Shown here: piece by piece, positions 10,801 through 18,284 of the stretch
Numbering within the stretch: the stretch's first letter is position 1
How the letters are laid out: each line of letters opens with the position of its first letter
DNA from: Elysia marginata
Lineage: Eukaryota; Mollusca; Gastropoda; Plakobranchidae
Assembly (NCBI GenBank): GCA_019649035.1
Contig: BMAT01003691.1
Location: 113,764 to 137,013 of the forward strand
Reading direction: 5' to 3'
DNA length: 23,250 bases
Translations under genes and position numbers: made by a program
The notes under the pieces: generated by a model
The model's database searches: none
The model's input: only the letters and a program-made list of their open reading frames with translations
What the model was told of the DNA's origin: nothing

Positions 10801-12325
10801 TAAACAAAAACTGTAATATTGCTTGGTTGAAAAGACAAAAAGGATTGAAAACGATAATAGTGGACACTAAAAGGTAGATTCTTTGAAGAAGTTTAAGAGT
10901 ATAGATAGGCAGGCAGACAGGCTTACAGAATGATAGATAAAAAGATAAAAAAAATTATAAATATGTAGATAAAAAGATAGATAAACAGATCAATAAAACA
11001 TAAATAGGGAGAGATTAAGAGAAAAAGGCGAGCAGTAAAAAGAGGGGGGAAGCGCCATACATAAATAGAGACAGGGTAAAAGAGAAACAAAGAGAGATGG
11101 AGAGAGAAAGAGAGAGAGACAGAGAGAGAGGCAAAGAGAGACAGAGAAAAGACCAAGAGGTAAGGTTAGAGAGGAAGCATAGATAGACACATACATGTAC
11201 CAATTAGTATTTGAAGATATATTAATATGGCCCGGTCACGTGCAAAAAGATGTATGCGTAAATTAGAAAAAGTAACGAAAAACAAAAACTCACCGAGCTC
11301 GTAATAATGCCGGATAAGAACTGCAACATAATTTTATGTTTACACCACGAACATAAAATTATGGACGTCGCGGTTTATGATCAATCATTTTTCTTCAAGT
11401 CTAAAAGAAAGCGTTTTACCTATTGTAAATTATAAGCAGATATCAGATTATTAAACTTTTTACTGTTTCAAAGTAGGCTACACATTTGCTTTGTTCCGCT
11501 ACAATGATTATACTACATTGTCTTGAAAATGTTTTTTTTGGGCAACTCAGTCAGTTTTATTTGCTTATAATTTACAATAGGTAAAACGCTTTCTTTTAGA
11601 CTTGTAAAAAAATGTTTGATCGTAAACCGCAACGATAATATTCAAACATTGATTTACTGTTGCTTTTACTTTCTCTTAGAAATATTTTCAACTGAGACAG
11701 TAAATTGTCTACCCCTGGTTACAAACTAAAATCAAAATAAAAATATACTTAATCAAAGGGAAGTTATCAAATTTTTAAAAAAACTTTACGTAGTTATCAA
11801 TTACTTTCCGCTGACGCTATTCTAATTAAAATTCAACGTTAAAATAACAGGTCTGTACTACACAAGTACGTTCTTAGCTTACGCTGTATACTTTATTTAT
11901 TAAAGGACGGGTCTATGGCACTTTAAGTACCACACAAGCATTTTCTTAGCTTACGCTGTATACATTCTTTACTACTTTGATTTAAGGTTTTGCTCCAAGA
12001 TTTCGTGTTCCTCCCCTTCGCCGTGGCCCTGGCTGCATTCTATGTCTTCGTCTACTTCAAACTTCCGGAGACCAAAGGCAAATCATTTCAGGAAATCACC
12101 ATTTTACTGAACACCATAGACTCCACTCAGGAAAACTATGCCTCCAAAGATGAGCAAGGTATGGTCTTAAAAGAGGCCAAGTCTAGACTGGACCAGAGAT
12201 CTTCATCAGATGGTCAACCTACACCAGCGCTAGCACCTGTTGCTGACAAGGGAAACGTCATCGACAACTCCTCAAAATACTATGGTAGCACTGACCATCT
12301 CATAGAGTCAGATAAAATCACGTGA
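1711..12325 (+). CDS. SLC2A/GLUT-like facilitative sugar transporter, 3' nine exons (5' exons missing)
   Basis: Membrane transporter of the major facilitator superfamily, sugar porter family, which moves hexoses or related solutes down their gradient across the plasma membrane. Exons: 1711-1835, 2755-2925, 3822-3929, 4320-4399, 5695-5802, 6497-6709, 7810-7885, 10654-10781, 11987-12325. All eight introns are GT-AG and the phases match at every junction, giving 448 residues plus stop. Counting from the first complete codon, landmarks are the GRR loop (residue 1), [10 protein letters not shown] (about 55), the QV of TM5 (about 80), PESPRYLL (about 117), [10 protein letters not shown] (188-197), DRAGRR (about 235), GPAPVPW (about 292), NWTGNF (about 321), PETKGKSF and a roughly 75-residue cytosolic tail. 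TM1 and most of TM2 are absent. A full GLUT is about 500 residues, so roughly 70-90 are missing. The ALGP motif and C-terminal half resemble class II (GLUT5-like) members, but PVPW keeps the class I tryptophan. No subfamily symbol is assigned. Confidence 0.95.
1885..2096. repeat. Degenerate fold-back element (arms 1885-1960 and 2027-2096)
   Basis: Left arm contains GGCTAC, TCTGTATCCAGCCCAGCAAC and AAAAATAGTGCAACTCTGAT. The reverse complement of the right arm contains GGCTAC, CCGTATCAAACCCAGAAAC and AAAAATAGAGCAACTGTGAT in the same order. The spacer is about 66 bases. It starts 50 bases after SLC2A exon A, inside the intron, and is probably a decayed MITE. Small open frames on both strands here are by-products. 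Confidence 0.65.
2755..2925 (+). CDS. SLC2A exon B: TM4-TM5, Arg-Gly loop
   Basis: Encodes [20 protein letters not shown] through [18 protein letters not shown] to ERCWHILL. The E-x6-R loop motif (EISPVQAR) and the TM5 glutamine that contacts sugar in GLUT1 (Q161 there) are intact. The acceptor is a pyrimidine-rich TTTTTTGTTCAG and the donor is GTGCGT at 2926. It enters in phase 1 (Gly split) and leaves in phase 1 (Gly split). The following 896-base intron shows no further exon or recognisable repeat. Confidence 0.94.
3822..3929 (+). CDS. SLC2A exon C: TM6 and PESPR motif
   Basis: Encodes [20 protein letters not shown] followed by [20 protein letters not shown] is the sugar-porter signature after TM6 at the start of the large intracellular loop. 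The acceptor is TTATTTCAG and the donor GTCAGT at 3930. The last base splits an Ala codon with exon D. Confidence 0.94.
4320..4399 (+). CDS. SLC2A exon D: intracellular helical domain
   Basis: Encodes [17 protein letters not shown] and VTEKETDSQ, the charged cytosolic linker between TM6 and TM7 (GLUTs usually have ALxxLRG here). The acceptor is strong, a long T tract ending TTCTCTTAG, and the donor is GTTAGG at 4400. It leaves in phase 0. The next 1295 bases of intron hold no recognisable exon. Within them, 5420-5560 is a TAGATC-rich patch. Confidence 0.93.
5420..5560. repeat. TAGATC/TCTAGA-rich patch
   Basis: Repeated short motifs such as GTAGATCTAG, TAGATAGATCTAGAAG and an inverted pair AGTCTAG...CTAGACT (near 5535-5555). 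The same motif family recurs at 14755-14835. It lies in the intron between exons D and E. Confidence 0.4.
5695..5802 (+). CDS. SLC2A exon E: TM7 with QQ motif, INA replaced by IPG
   Basis: Encodes [20 protein letters not shown] followed by [16 protein letters not shown]. The paired glutamines of TM7 (Q282/Q283 in GLUT1) are kept, but QLS is HLS and the usual INA is IPG, replacing the sugar-contacting Asn (N288 in GLUT1) with Pro. The acceptor is TCTCTCCTACAG and the donor is GTAAGA. Phase 0 on both sides. Confidence 0.95.
6497..6709 (+). CDS. SLC2A exon F: end of TM7, TM8, DRAGRR loop, TM9
   Basis: Encodes [20 protein letters not shown], then TM8 ([19 protein letters not shown]), the conserved loop DRAGRR and TM9 ([19 protein letters not shown]). 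It is aligned without gaps to GLUT1 up to DRAGRR. The position of GLUT1 N317 is Met here. The acceptor is CCAG at 6496 and the donor GTGAGT at 6710, phase 0 on both sides. The next 1100 bases of intron show no further exon. Confidence 0.95.
7810..7885 (+). CDS. SLC2A exon G: TM10 (first part)
   Basis: Encodes [20 protein letters not shown] and FALGP. It is a 76-base exon whose last base splits the codon after GP. The acceptor is AACCAG and the donor is GTAAGA. ALGP stands where class I GLUTs have E-x-GPG, so the acidic residue (E380 in GLUT1) is Ala. This also occurs in class II members such as GLUT5. The run of Ile/Leu is unusually simple, but the position and phases are correct. Confidence 0.9.
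8620..10302 (+). pseudogene. Broken LINE ORF2 (reverse transcriptase)
   Basis: The coding sequence lies in three frames: 8620-8792 (ends TAA), 8804-9082 ([20 protein letters not shown]..., ends at a small deletion with frameshift after NDLR) and 9106-10302. Protein similarity (LILRELL) resumes slightly before the ATG at 9106. In the 398-residue last frame, RT motifs are FIYFSSAF (44-51, where the family has Asp in place of Tyr46), [15 protein letters not shown] (100-114) and the catalytic FADD (133-136). The end has the HPLN-EYTRS--TGRLLS and ART-RCR-SF motifs typical of these elements. An N run interrupts residues 317-335. Catalysis is not possible with the first Asp lost and the frame broken. 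Confidence 0.88.
10054..10110. other. Assembly gap (57 N)
   Basis: A run of 57 N inside the LINE open frame. The 24 bases before the gap (AAAGACATCCTTAACAACGC...) and those after it (AAAGGCATCTTTAACAACGC...) match at 21 of 24 positions, which suggests overlapping contig ends or allelic copies rather than missing sequence. Confidence 0.95.
10654..10781 (+). CDS. SLC2A exon H: PVPW motif and TM11
   Basis: Encodes [20 protein letters not shown], then [20 protein letters not shown]. The split codon joins to Ala, so the motif is GPAPVPW rather than GPGPIPW. Trp of PVPW (W388 in GLUT1) and NW of NWT are conserved. The acceptor is CCCATTCCAG and the donor is GTAAAC. The preceding 2768-base intron holds the LINE fragment, whose 3' end is about 110 bases upstream of this acceptor. 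Confidence 0.95.
10895..11165. repeat. Purine-rich simple sequence (GATA then GAGA)
   Basis: 10895-10990 is built of (G)ATA and CAGA variants (AGATAGATAAAAAGATA). 11080-11165 is mostly GAGA/CAGAGA. Minus-strand open frames here encode only Leu/Ser/Phe-rich low-complexity runs. It lies within the last SLC2A intron. Confidence 0.75.
11327..11363. repeat. Perfect 14-bp inverted repeat
   Basis: CATAATTTTATGTT (11327-11340), a nine-base loop TACACCACG, then AACATAAAATTATG (11350-11363), a perfect complement. It abuts the left arm of the larger fold-back element by three bases. Confidence 0.9.
11367..11633. mobile_element. Fold-back/MITE-like element with 72-base inverted arms
   Basis: Left arm 11367-11438 and right arm 11562-11633 are inverted copies. 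The inner roughly 40 bases (AGTCTAAAAGAAAGCG... to ATTATAAGCA) match perfectly and about five or six mismatches lie in the outer part. The spacer is 123 bases. No open frame for a transposase is present. It lies in the last SLC2A intron, so the pre-mRNA could form a long double-stranded stem. Confidence 0.88.
11855..11964 (+). repeat. 72-base tandem duplication next to the last SLC2A acceptor
   Basis: TTCTTAGCTTACGCTGTATA occurs at 11871 and 11943, each preceded by CACAAG and followed by an ACTTT...AAGG block. The second copy ends at the true acceptor (AAG at 11986). The first carries a related TTATTAAAGG at about 11898-11907. Confidence 0.75.
11987..12325 (+). CDS. SLC2A terminal exon I: TM12, PETKGKSF, cytosolic tail and stop
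   Basis: Encodes [20 protein letters not shown] (TM12), [17 protein letters not shown] and a hydrophilic, Ser- and Asp-rich tail ending in ESDKIT before TGA at 12323. PETKGKSF is the sugar-porter signature after TM12. The acceptor is a weak GATTTAAG at 11986 and sits just after the second copy of a 72-base tandem duplication, so splice choice here deserves a transcript check. Confidence 0.93.
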   Translation, partial: VLLQDFVFLPFAVALAAFYVFVYFKLPETKGKSFQEITILLNTIDSTQENYASKDEQGMVLKEAKSRLDQRSSSDGQPTPALAPVADKGNVIDNSSKYYGSTDHLIESDKIT

Positions 12326-12655
12326 CCAGGGAAACCTGAAATGTTTATCCAGACAGGGTAGAAAAAAATCATGAAGTGTTCAAACTACCATTGCTGGCTG
12401 ATCAAGAATATGACCAATGTGAAGCAACCAAATCTGTGATACATTGTCAATATCTAAACAATATTGATCATGAAAATACACAATTTATTACTGCAGTGCA
12501 CGAAGCTTGATATTTTGTTATTTCAAGTACAAAATGGTGAATTTGATAAATTATAATACCAAACTGCCTCAAGTGACAGACCCAATAATTATTATGCATA
12601 GTTATGTAATTCATGTTACTGAACCAATAAAGAACTTTTGGTTATAAAAACGGCT
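12326..12655 (+). other. 3' UTR of the SLC2A gene
   Basis: AT-rich non-coding sequence after the TGA. It contains AATAAA at 12626-12631, so cleavage is expected about 15-25 bases further on, giving a 3' UTR of roughly 320 bases. The boundary is inferred. Confidence 0.65.
12626..12631 (+). promoter_or_regulatory. Canonical poly(A) signal AATAAA
   Basis: First canonical AATAAA after the SLC2A stop codon, about 300 bases downstream. A TTTTGGTT stretch follows within ten bases. Confidence 0.65.
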
Positions 12656-13463
12656 TTACCAATCAGAATTTGTTCTTTTCTACCATTTCACACATCTTTA
12701 CTAAACATTAATTTGACACACGTTCTCTTTTTGATTAAGATATTTTCAAAGTGTGATATATCACGACTTTTTAATGTATGGCTCACGTCCAGAGTGTAAG
12801 TGTCTGATGTCGCAATTTTTACGTTCATAGGCGTTTTTTTATTAGACATTTTTCTAACCTCCAAATGTTAAAAAGTTTCATAAAATTATTAATATTTTAT
12901 GAAAGGATGATAAAAATTTTTACTGATCTAAAACATAGACAACAGGAAGAATTTGATTGCCTTTGAATGGCCTTTTCTAGAAAGTAATTTTTCCGACTTC
13001 CTGATCATTTGCCATAGGCGCAAGACATAATTATATATATTTCACTGTGCAGTAGTATTAGCTAATGGTGGATGGTTTTTATACCACGAGCACAGTATGC
13101 TAACTCATTGGAGTACAAAACTGACCGAAAGGTATTCTAGGAATCGGATTTTGTCCTAGGATGCAAACATGAAACGTTAATAAGAAAATTGTATGCCTTT
13201 TTATTTACCTTCAGGATTAACGAAACCAATGGAGGCATTCTAGTGTTTTAAGAATAAATACCATTATTTTAGTTTAATCAATTATGATATTTATACCCGT
13301 TGTAATTGTTGCGAATTAGAAGCAATGTGCTTGTCGTCGCATTCTAATTTGTTTAAAGCTTATGGTTTTTTGTTCATCTAAAAACCACAAAAAAAGATTA
13401 TTAATACTAGATGGAGATTAGTCTGGTGTAATCTGTGCGACTTCCTTCCGACCTATACCGCAT

Positions 13464-13472
13464 CTGTCTCTT

Positions 13473-13511
<39 letters not shown>
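13464..13511. repeat. (CT)n microsatellite
   Basis: Almost uninterrupted TC dinucleotides after a TCTGTCTCTTTCTC lead-in, with a single G interruption. Confidence 0.95.
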
Positions 13512-13513
<2 letters not shown>

Positions 13514-14754
13514 CCTTTCAACACCTGTGAATATTGCATTAAAAACAACACAAAGACAATGCCATATATACCCAAATAACAGGTTTCTCGTTTTGGTTTT
13601 AGTAGAACGATTTAAAAACACTCCTAATTCTGTGCATCTCTTTCTTTTAAATACCTTCGGTATAATCTATCCGTGTTTGCCAGACTGTAGTACTTACACA
13701 AGTTTACACTGTGTTTATAGAAGTGATCGTAAATGTTAACTGAAAGAACACAAACTGTCGTTTACGAGGCTCATCATTTTAATGAGGAAAATAACGTGAG
13801 TCTAGAACTGAATTTCCTATGCCGATAGTACCTTTTTTAAATAAAAAAGTATAGCACAACATTCGTTGAAACAGGCTGGCAGGAAGAAATATAAAACTTA
13901 TAACTACAACGACAGTTTTAGTGCAAACAGCTGTTTTATTAGTTTATTGAGTGTGCTTTACAACATTTCAAACGCATACAAGTCTAAGAAAACCGTCACA
14001 ATCATACGTACACAATTTTTACTTGACACATTTTTAAGTGACCAAAAAACTTTAATTTTTTTAGCCAGCTACGTTGCAAATTTTTTGACAAACGGAGGCG
14101 CTTGGTCAGTTCACTATGAACTGGAAAAGGGAATGTGCCTCCTCGCTACTCAATCTTGCGGAGGGAATAGAAACGCCAACAAACTAACCTGATTTTTCAA
14201 GACTTCCTGGTGATTTGATATTGTGTCTTCATCTTTTACTCTAGCATTTGAGACTTTCTAATCATATTAACAAACCGGGTCATTATTTTAACACTGACAA
14301 AAGGCATCCGGAGAAAACTTATCTGGTGAAAATTACCTGTAGAAGACAGAGATATTATCTTTTATTTTAAAAAAATTGAGACGAGGCACTCAGGTGTGGA
14401 GTTTTCAAAGCACTGTTTCGATTTAAACAGCCTTAAGTATATATTTCAGAGCAGTAAAACTCGTGAAAGTCAATGTTTGCGAAAATACAAACCAAAATGG
14501 CAAAAATCTTAATATATATACAGTAGTTTCACGTGCGCTAACAGCTGAAGAGAGCTGTGTGCGCTGTTTACAACTCAGCCTTAAGCTACGACGTTTAAAT
14601 TGAAAAACAAGCAAGCAGAACCAAAAGAACAACGGTGAACTGCTGTGTTCTCAGTTATTGAAAGCTGAGAGAAAATGAAGTGAAAATGGAGTAGGGCTAG
14701 GCTTTACAGTGCGCTTATCTGTCACATGCTAATACCAATTACGATACCGACCTT

Positions 14755-14835
14755 CTATAGATCTACGTAGGACGAAGAAGTTAAGCTTTGTCTGATAACT
14801 TCTATATCTAAATCTAGGTTTAGATCTGAAGGAGG
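14755..14835. repeat. TAGATCTA-rich patch
   Basis: Contains TATAGATCTACGTAGG and TATATCTAAATCTAGGTTTA. Same motif style as 5420-5560. Confidence 0.35.
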
Positions 14836-14884
14836 AGACCTTAGCTTCAACACAGCAAGAGCCTGCACCAATTCAATATAAAGC

Positions 14885-15115
14885 ATATCAGTCAGAACGG
14901 AAAAGAGACAGAGATCCAGTCAGACAGACAGGCAGAGAAAGAGAAAGGTAACAGGACAGCATACGTTTAGGAATCACAGAAAGGGGATAACGAATAAGAA
15001 ATGGAGTACACATAAAGAGGGCGAGAGTCACAGAAGTGTACAAGGAACAAAGTGGAAAAAGAAGAAGAGATAGAAATAAGTAAAGAAGAGATCGAAGAAA
15101 AGTTAGACAATAATG
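14885..15115. repeat. Purine-rich low-complexity stretch
   Basis: GACAGACAGGCAGAGAAAGA and GAAGAAGAGATAGAAATAAG type repeats. Minus-strand frames here give only Ser/Leu-rich low-complexity peptides. Confidence 0.6.
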
Positions 15116-16390
15116 GATAGACAGATGACACACATTCCAGAACAAACATTTCAAAACTGATCCCAATTAAATAAAATGCATTATCCATTGCCTGTATGCA
15201 GTTAACTGTATTATACACATAATTTCTATATAAAAACAAATAATGTTCGGACAGTGCAGGGTTAATAATCCTGACAGCTTAATTACAAGCATGTAAATGA
15301 TCCTTGCAAGCTGGAGATATAATAAACATTTTGAATTATTAAAGACATGCATCTTTTCAATATTTTAAGAAATGTGCTAAAGATAACCACAAAAATGGAC
15401 AAAAAATACAATACACAAATGAGAGCGATTTGAATGTGAAACAATAGATAAACTTGTATTGAAACAAAAAGGAACTGGAACACAAACCAGAGCACATTTT
15501 TCATGAAAGGTCAAATGTGAACTATATTGTAAGTAATGATAGTCATCATTGTCCTGGACGGAAGTTAGGGCAGAAATGACCTGCGTGAGAGCAGGACTGG
15601 TCACGAATGATATGGCATGAAATAGCGAGTTTGAGGAGGGGGGGGGGCGGAGAGAAAAGGGGGCGGCTGTGGTAGTATGGAGTTCAAGAAAAACAATTCG
15701 TTTAACATGACGTGTATGTTTTAACTTATTAGACACCATGCCCTATAGGACTGTTTAGATGGGGGCAAAGGCCATAGGGGATAACATCCAGGTTAGCCAC
15801 CTTAAAAAAGACAAAGTCATACTGATTGCCTCACAGGCGCCCTTCATCAGGCAACCGCCTGCTGTAAAACTCAAGCTGTCTATGGGTGTTGTTACGTTAT
15901 ACGTTGTCGCCGCAAATGGGTAAAGTCTCTATTTATGGTTTCTGGACTGGAGAATTAAAAAAAAAAACATTTCTGTCCTATCACATAGACCCATGAAAAA
16001 TAATCGAAAAAAAAAAACAAACAACCTATTACTGCCGAACAACCTTTTGGTCACCAAGACTTAGCCCTAGTGCGGCATACGTGTCAAGCGAAACGATTTT
16101 TGATCATCAACGCAGAGTATGAAATCTATGTAAACTAAAAGTAAACAATGGGAAAAGAAAGCTGTAGAATTAAATGATGGCAATAATAATTAAAGCAGTA
16201 GTTAAACATTATACAAACTACTAGTAGTACATAACAATTATATTGAGTTTTTTATGTGATATGAAAAGATTAGAGCAGTTTTAACGAAAAAAATACAGTA
16301 ATATTGAAGCTGTGCATAATTATCACTTTTTTGTGTTTCGCTATCATGATGGCGGACACTTCCGAAAGTACGGAAGAGTGAGACCCTTTT

Positions 16391-16675
16391 GTGGCGCCGT
16401 GGTCTAATGGTAGAAGCTCGGCTTTCGGATCGAGAGGTCTGGGGTTCGAGTCCTGCTTTCGGCAGGTCGACGTCTAGTCCTTGATATAGGCTTTCCACAC
16501 ATTTCTTCGCCTGACTTATTCATTAAAGGAGAGCCTGAATATAGGCAGTGAAAGACTTGTCAGAATGCTAGAGTGATGCGCTTTATTTGCCGCGCCTCTG
16601 TGAGTTCAGAATGTAATGTCGTTGGTGATAATCTATCAAAGAAGCCATATAAAGCGCTCAGAGCATATTGATGGA
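16391..16675 (+). mobile_element. tRNA-derived SINE (family member 2)
   Basis: Head GTGGCGCCGTGGTCTAATGG has an RNA polymerase III A box (TGGTCTAATGG, 16400-16410) and a perfect B box GGTTCGAGTCC (16443-16453). The anticodon arm CTCGG-CTTTCGGA-TCGAG resembles tRNA-Arg(UCG). The body is shared with the copies at 70-327 and 21703-22010: GCAGGTCGAC, ATTAAA, AATATAGGCAGTGAAAGA, GTCAG, TAGAGTGATGCGCTT, GTGAGTTCAGAATGTAAT and TATAAAGCGCTCAGAGCA. This head is the best preserved of the three. It lacks an intact acceptor stem with 3' pairing, so it is not a tRNA gene. Confidence 0.87.
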
Positions 16676-17648
16676 CTTGCCGATACACAAAAACGCTCTT
16701 TAACTCTCCTTTTTTGTTTTTTGTGCAATCGACCTACGTATCCCCAATTCATGTGGAACCGTATTGATCCATTGCGCAAAAGAGTGTTTTTTCACTTTTC
16801 CGGGGGCGTGCGCTATCTCATTAGGGAAACACAACATTAATTACGTAATATGTACAGCCTAATTTACTGAACAAAGAAAATACAGTCATAAAATTGTCTT
16901 ACGACAAGTCTTAAGAATTCATTATTAATACTGAAACAAAAGCACTTTTCTAAGTAGATTTCTTCTTAGTCTATTACTACTTTTTTGAAAGAACGATTCT
17001 AATAAACTTTTTTTTAAAAAAAAGAATATTTTCATTCCTTAGAACACAAATTTCAATACATCCACCAAAAAATACCTTTTCGACTTAAAATCAAATTAAC
17101 TCTTTGCAATAATGCTATAAAAGGCCACAATCACATAAAGCAATGATGATGTAAATCATATCGGTGAGACACTTAACACAACACCCATCAGTGCAAAGGA
17201 TAAATCAACGAAAAAGCTAAAAGGCAAAAAATCAAAACGCTACCACTAAGCTTACGAATATATTATAAATTTAATGCATATTTAAGGCTATCTTCCTCCA
17301 TGTTTTTCAATCTACGGTAAGAAAAAAAGTTTTTATGAGTGTATTTGTAAACACACCTCAAAATATATAAAAACAATACTCTTTACAGACATGAAAAAAA
17401 TGTTCCCCTACAAATCCTACAGTTCATGTTCAGGTAGCTTTTTACAGCTGTATCCCCCAACTTTAAAAACAAGACAGGGACAACAGCAACATTTCTCTTA
17501 CAATTCATCTCTTTTGAATGAGTGTCCTGTATAATAAATGAAAAGTCATTTACCCCGCCCCCCCTCCTCTCCCTCTTTTCTCTCTTTTTGTCTCTACATA
17601 ATTAGAAGTGTGTGTGTACATTATTAAACTGTAAAACAACTGTATAAA

Positions 17649-17654
17649 TTTATT
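17649..17654 (-). promoter_or_regulatory. Candidate poly(A) signal of the minus-strand gene
   Basis: AATAAA read on the minus strand, about 70 bases after the TGA at 17723. Other AATAAA motifs lie further left, so a longer 3' UTR is possible. Confidence 0.4.
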
Positions 17655-17722
17655 CAAGACTAAAGCGTAAAATCTGCACCAGACAGTATCACGTGACCCT
17701 TAGGTGCCCATGCGCTGGCCAA

Positions 17723-17772
17723 TCACATGATGTTGCTTGCTTTACCTCTAAGGTAATCCTTGCACTCATCAT
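17723..17772 (-). CDS. Exon 3: terminal coding exon
   Basis: Begins after an excellent acceptor (TTTCTTTGCTTCGTTTGCAG) and encodes DECKDYLRGKASNIM then TGA. The split codon with exon 2 gives Asp, continuing the acidic run. An alternative is an internal exon ending at a donor GTAAAG within it (about 17745). Confidence 0.55.
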
Positions 17773-18035
17773 CTGCAAACGAAGCAAAGAAAGAAAAGCG
17801 ATATCACACTGTTGTTGTTATTTTTGTTATTATTATTTCTATTTTCATTATTGGTAAAAATATTATTATTATTTATTATTATTATCATAATTATTATTAT
17901 CGTTATTATTATGATAATTATTATTACTATTATCATCATAATCATCATCATTATTATTATCATCATCATCATCATCATCGTAACAAACAAGAAATATTGT
18001 TCTTATCATTATCATCATTATTATAATTAAAAAGT

Positions 18036-18114
<79 letters not shown>

Positions 18115-18115
18115 A

Positions 18116-18147
<32 letters not shown>

Positions 18148-18202
18148 ATAGTAGTAGTAGTAGTAGTAGTAGTAGTAGAGTAGTAGTAGTAGTAGTACAA
18201 GG

Positions 18203-18284
<82 letters not shown>

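Larger units (their letters stand above)
12656..16390. other. Convergent intergenic region, no gene recognised
   Basis: AT-rich sequence between the 3' ends of the two genes. It contains a (CT)n tract, a TAGATC-rich patch, purine-rich stretches and a G-run near 15634. Open frames at 13866-14192 (+) and 15377-15739 (-) start at no convincing site and show no family motifs or splice context. Confidence 0.5.

Noticed and set aside
13866..14192. 108-residue plus-strand open frame
   Set aside because: Starts at a non-ATG codon, shows no motif, no splice or promoter context and AT-rich composition like the flanks.
15625..15665. G-rich tract as a regulatory G-quadruplex
   Set aside because: It is a simple poly-G/GA stretch with no gene or promoter nearby, so no function can be supported.
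15377..15739. 120-residue minus-strand open frame
   Set aside because: No recognisable domain, low-complexity purine-rich template and no supporting signals.
16020..16095. Possible tRNA-like remnant on the minus strand
   Set aside because: Only a loose GGTTGTTCGGC match to a B box and no A box or shared body.
16391..16463. Functional tRNA-Arg gene
   Set aside because: The head has A and B boxes but is attached to a body shared with two other copies and the acceptor stem does not close, so it is a SINE.
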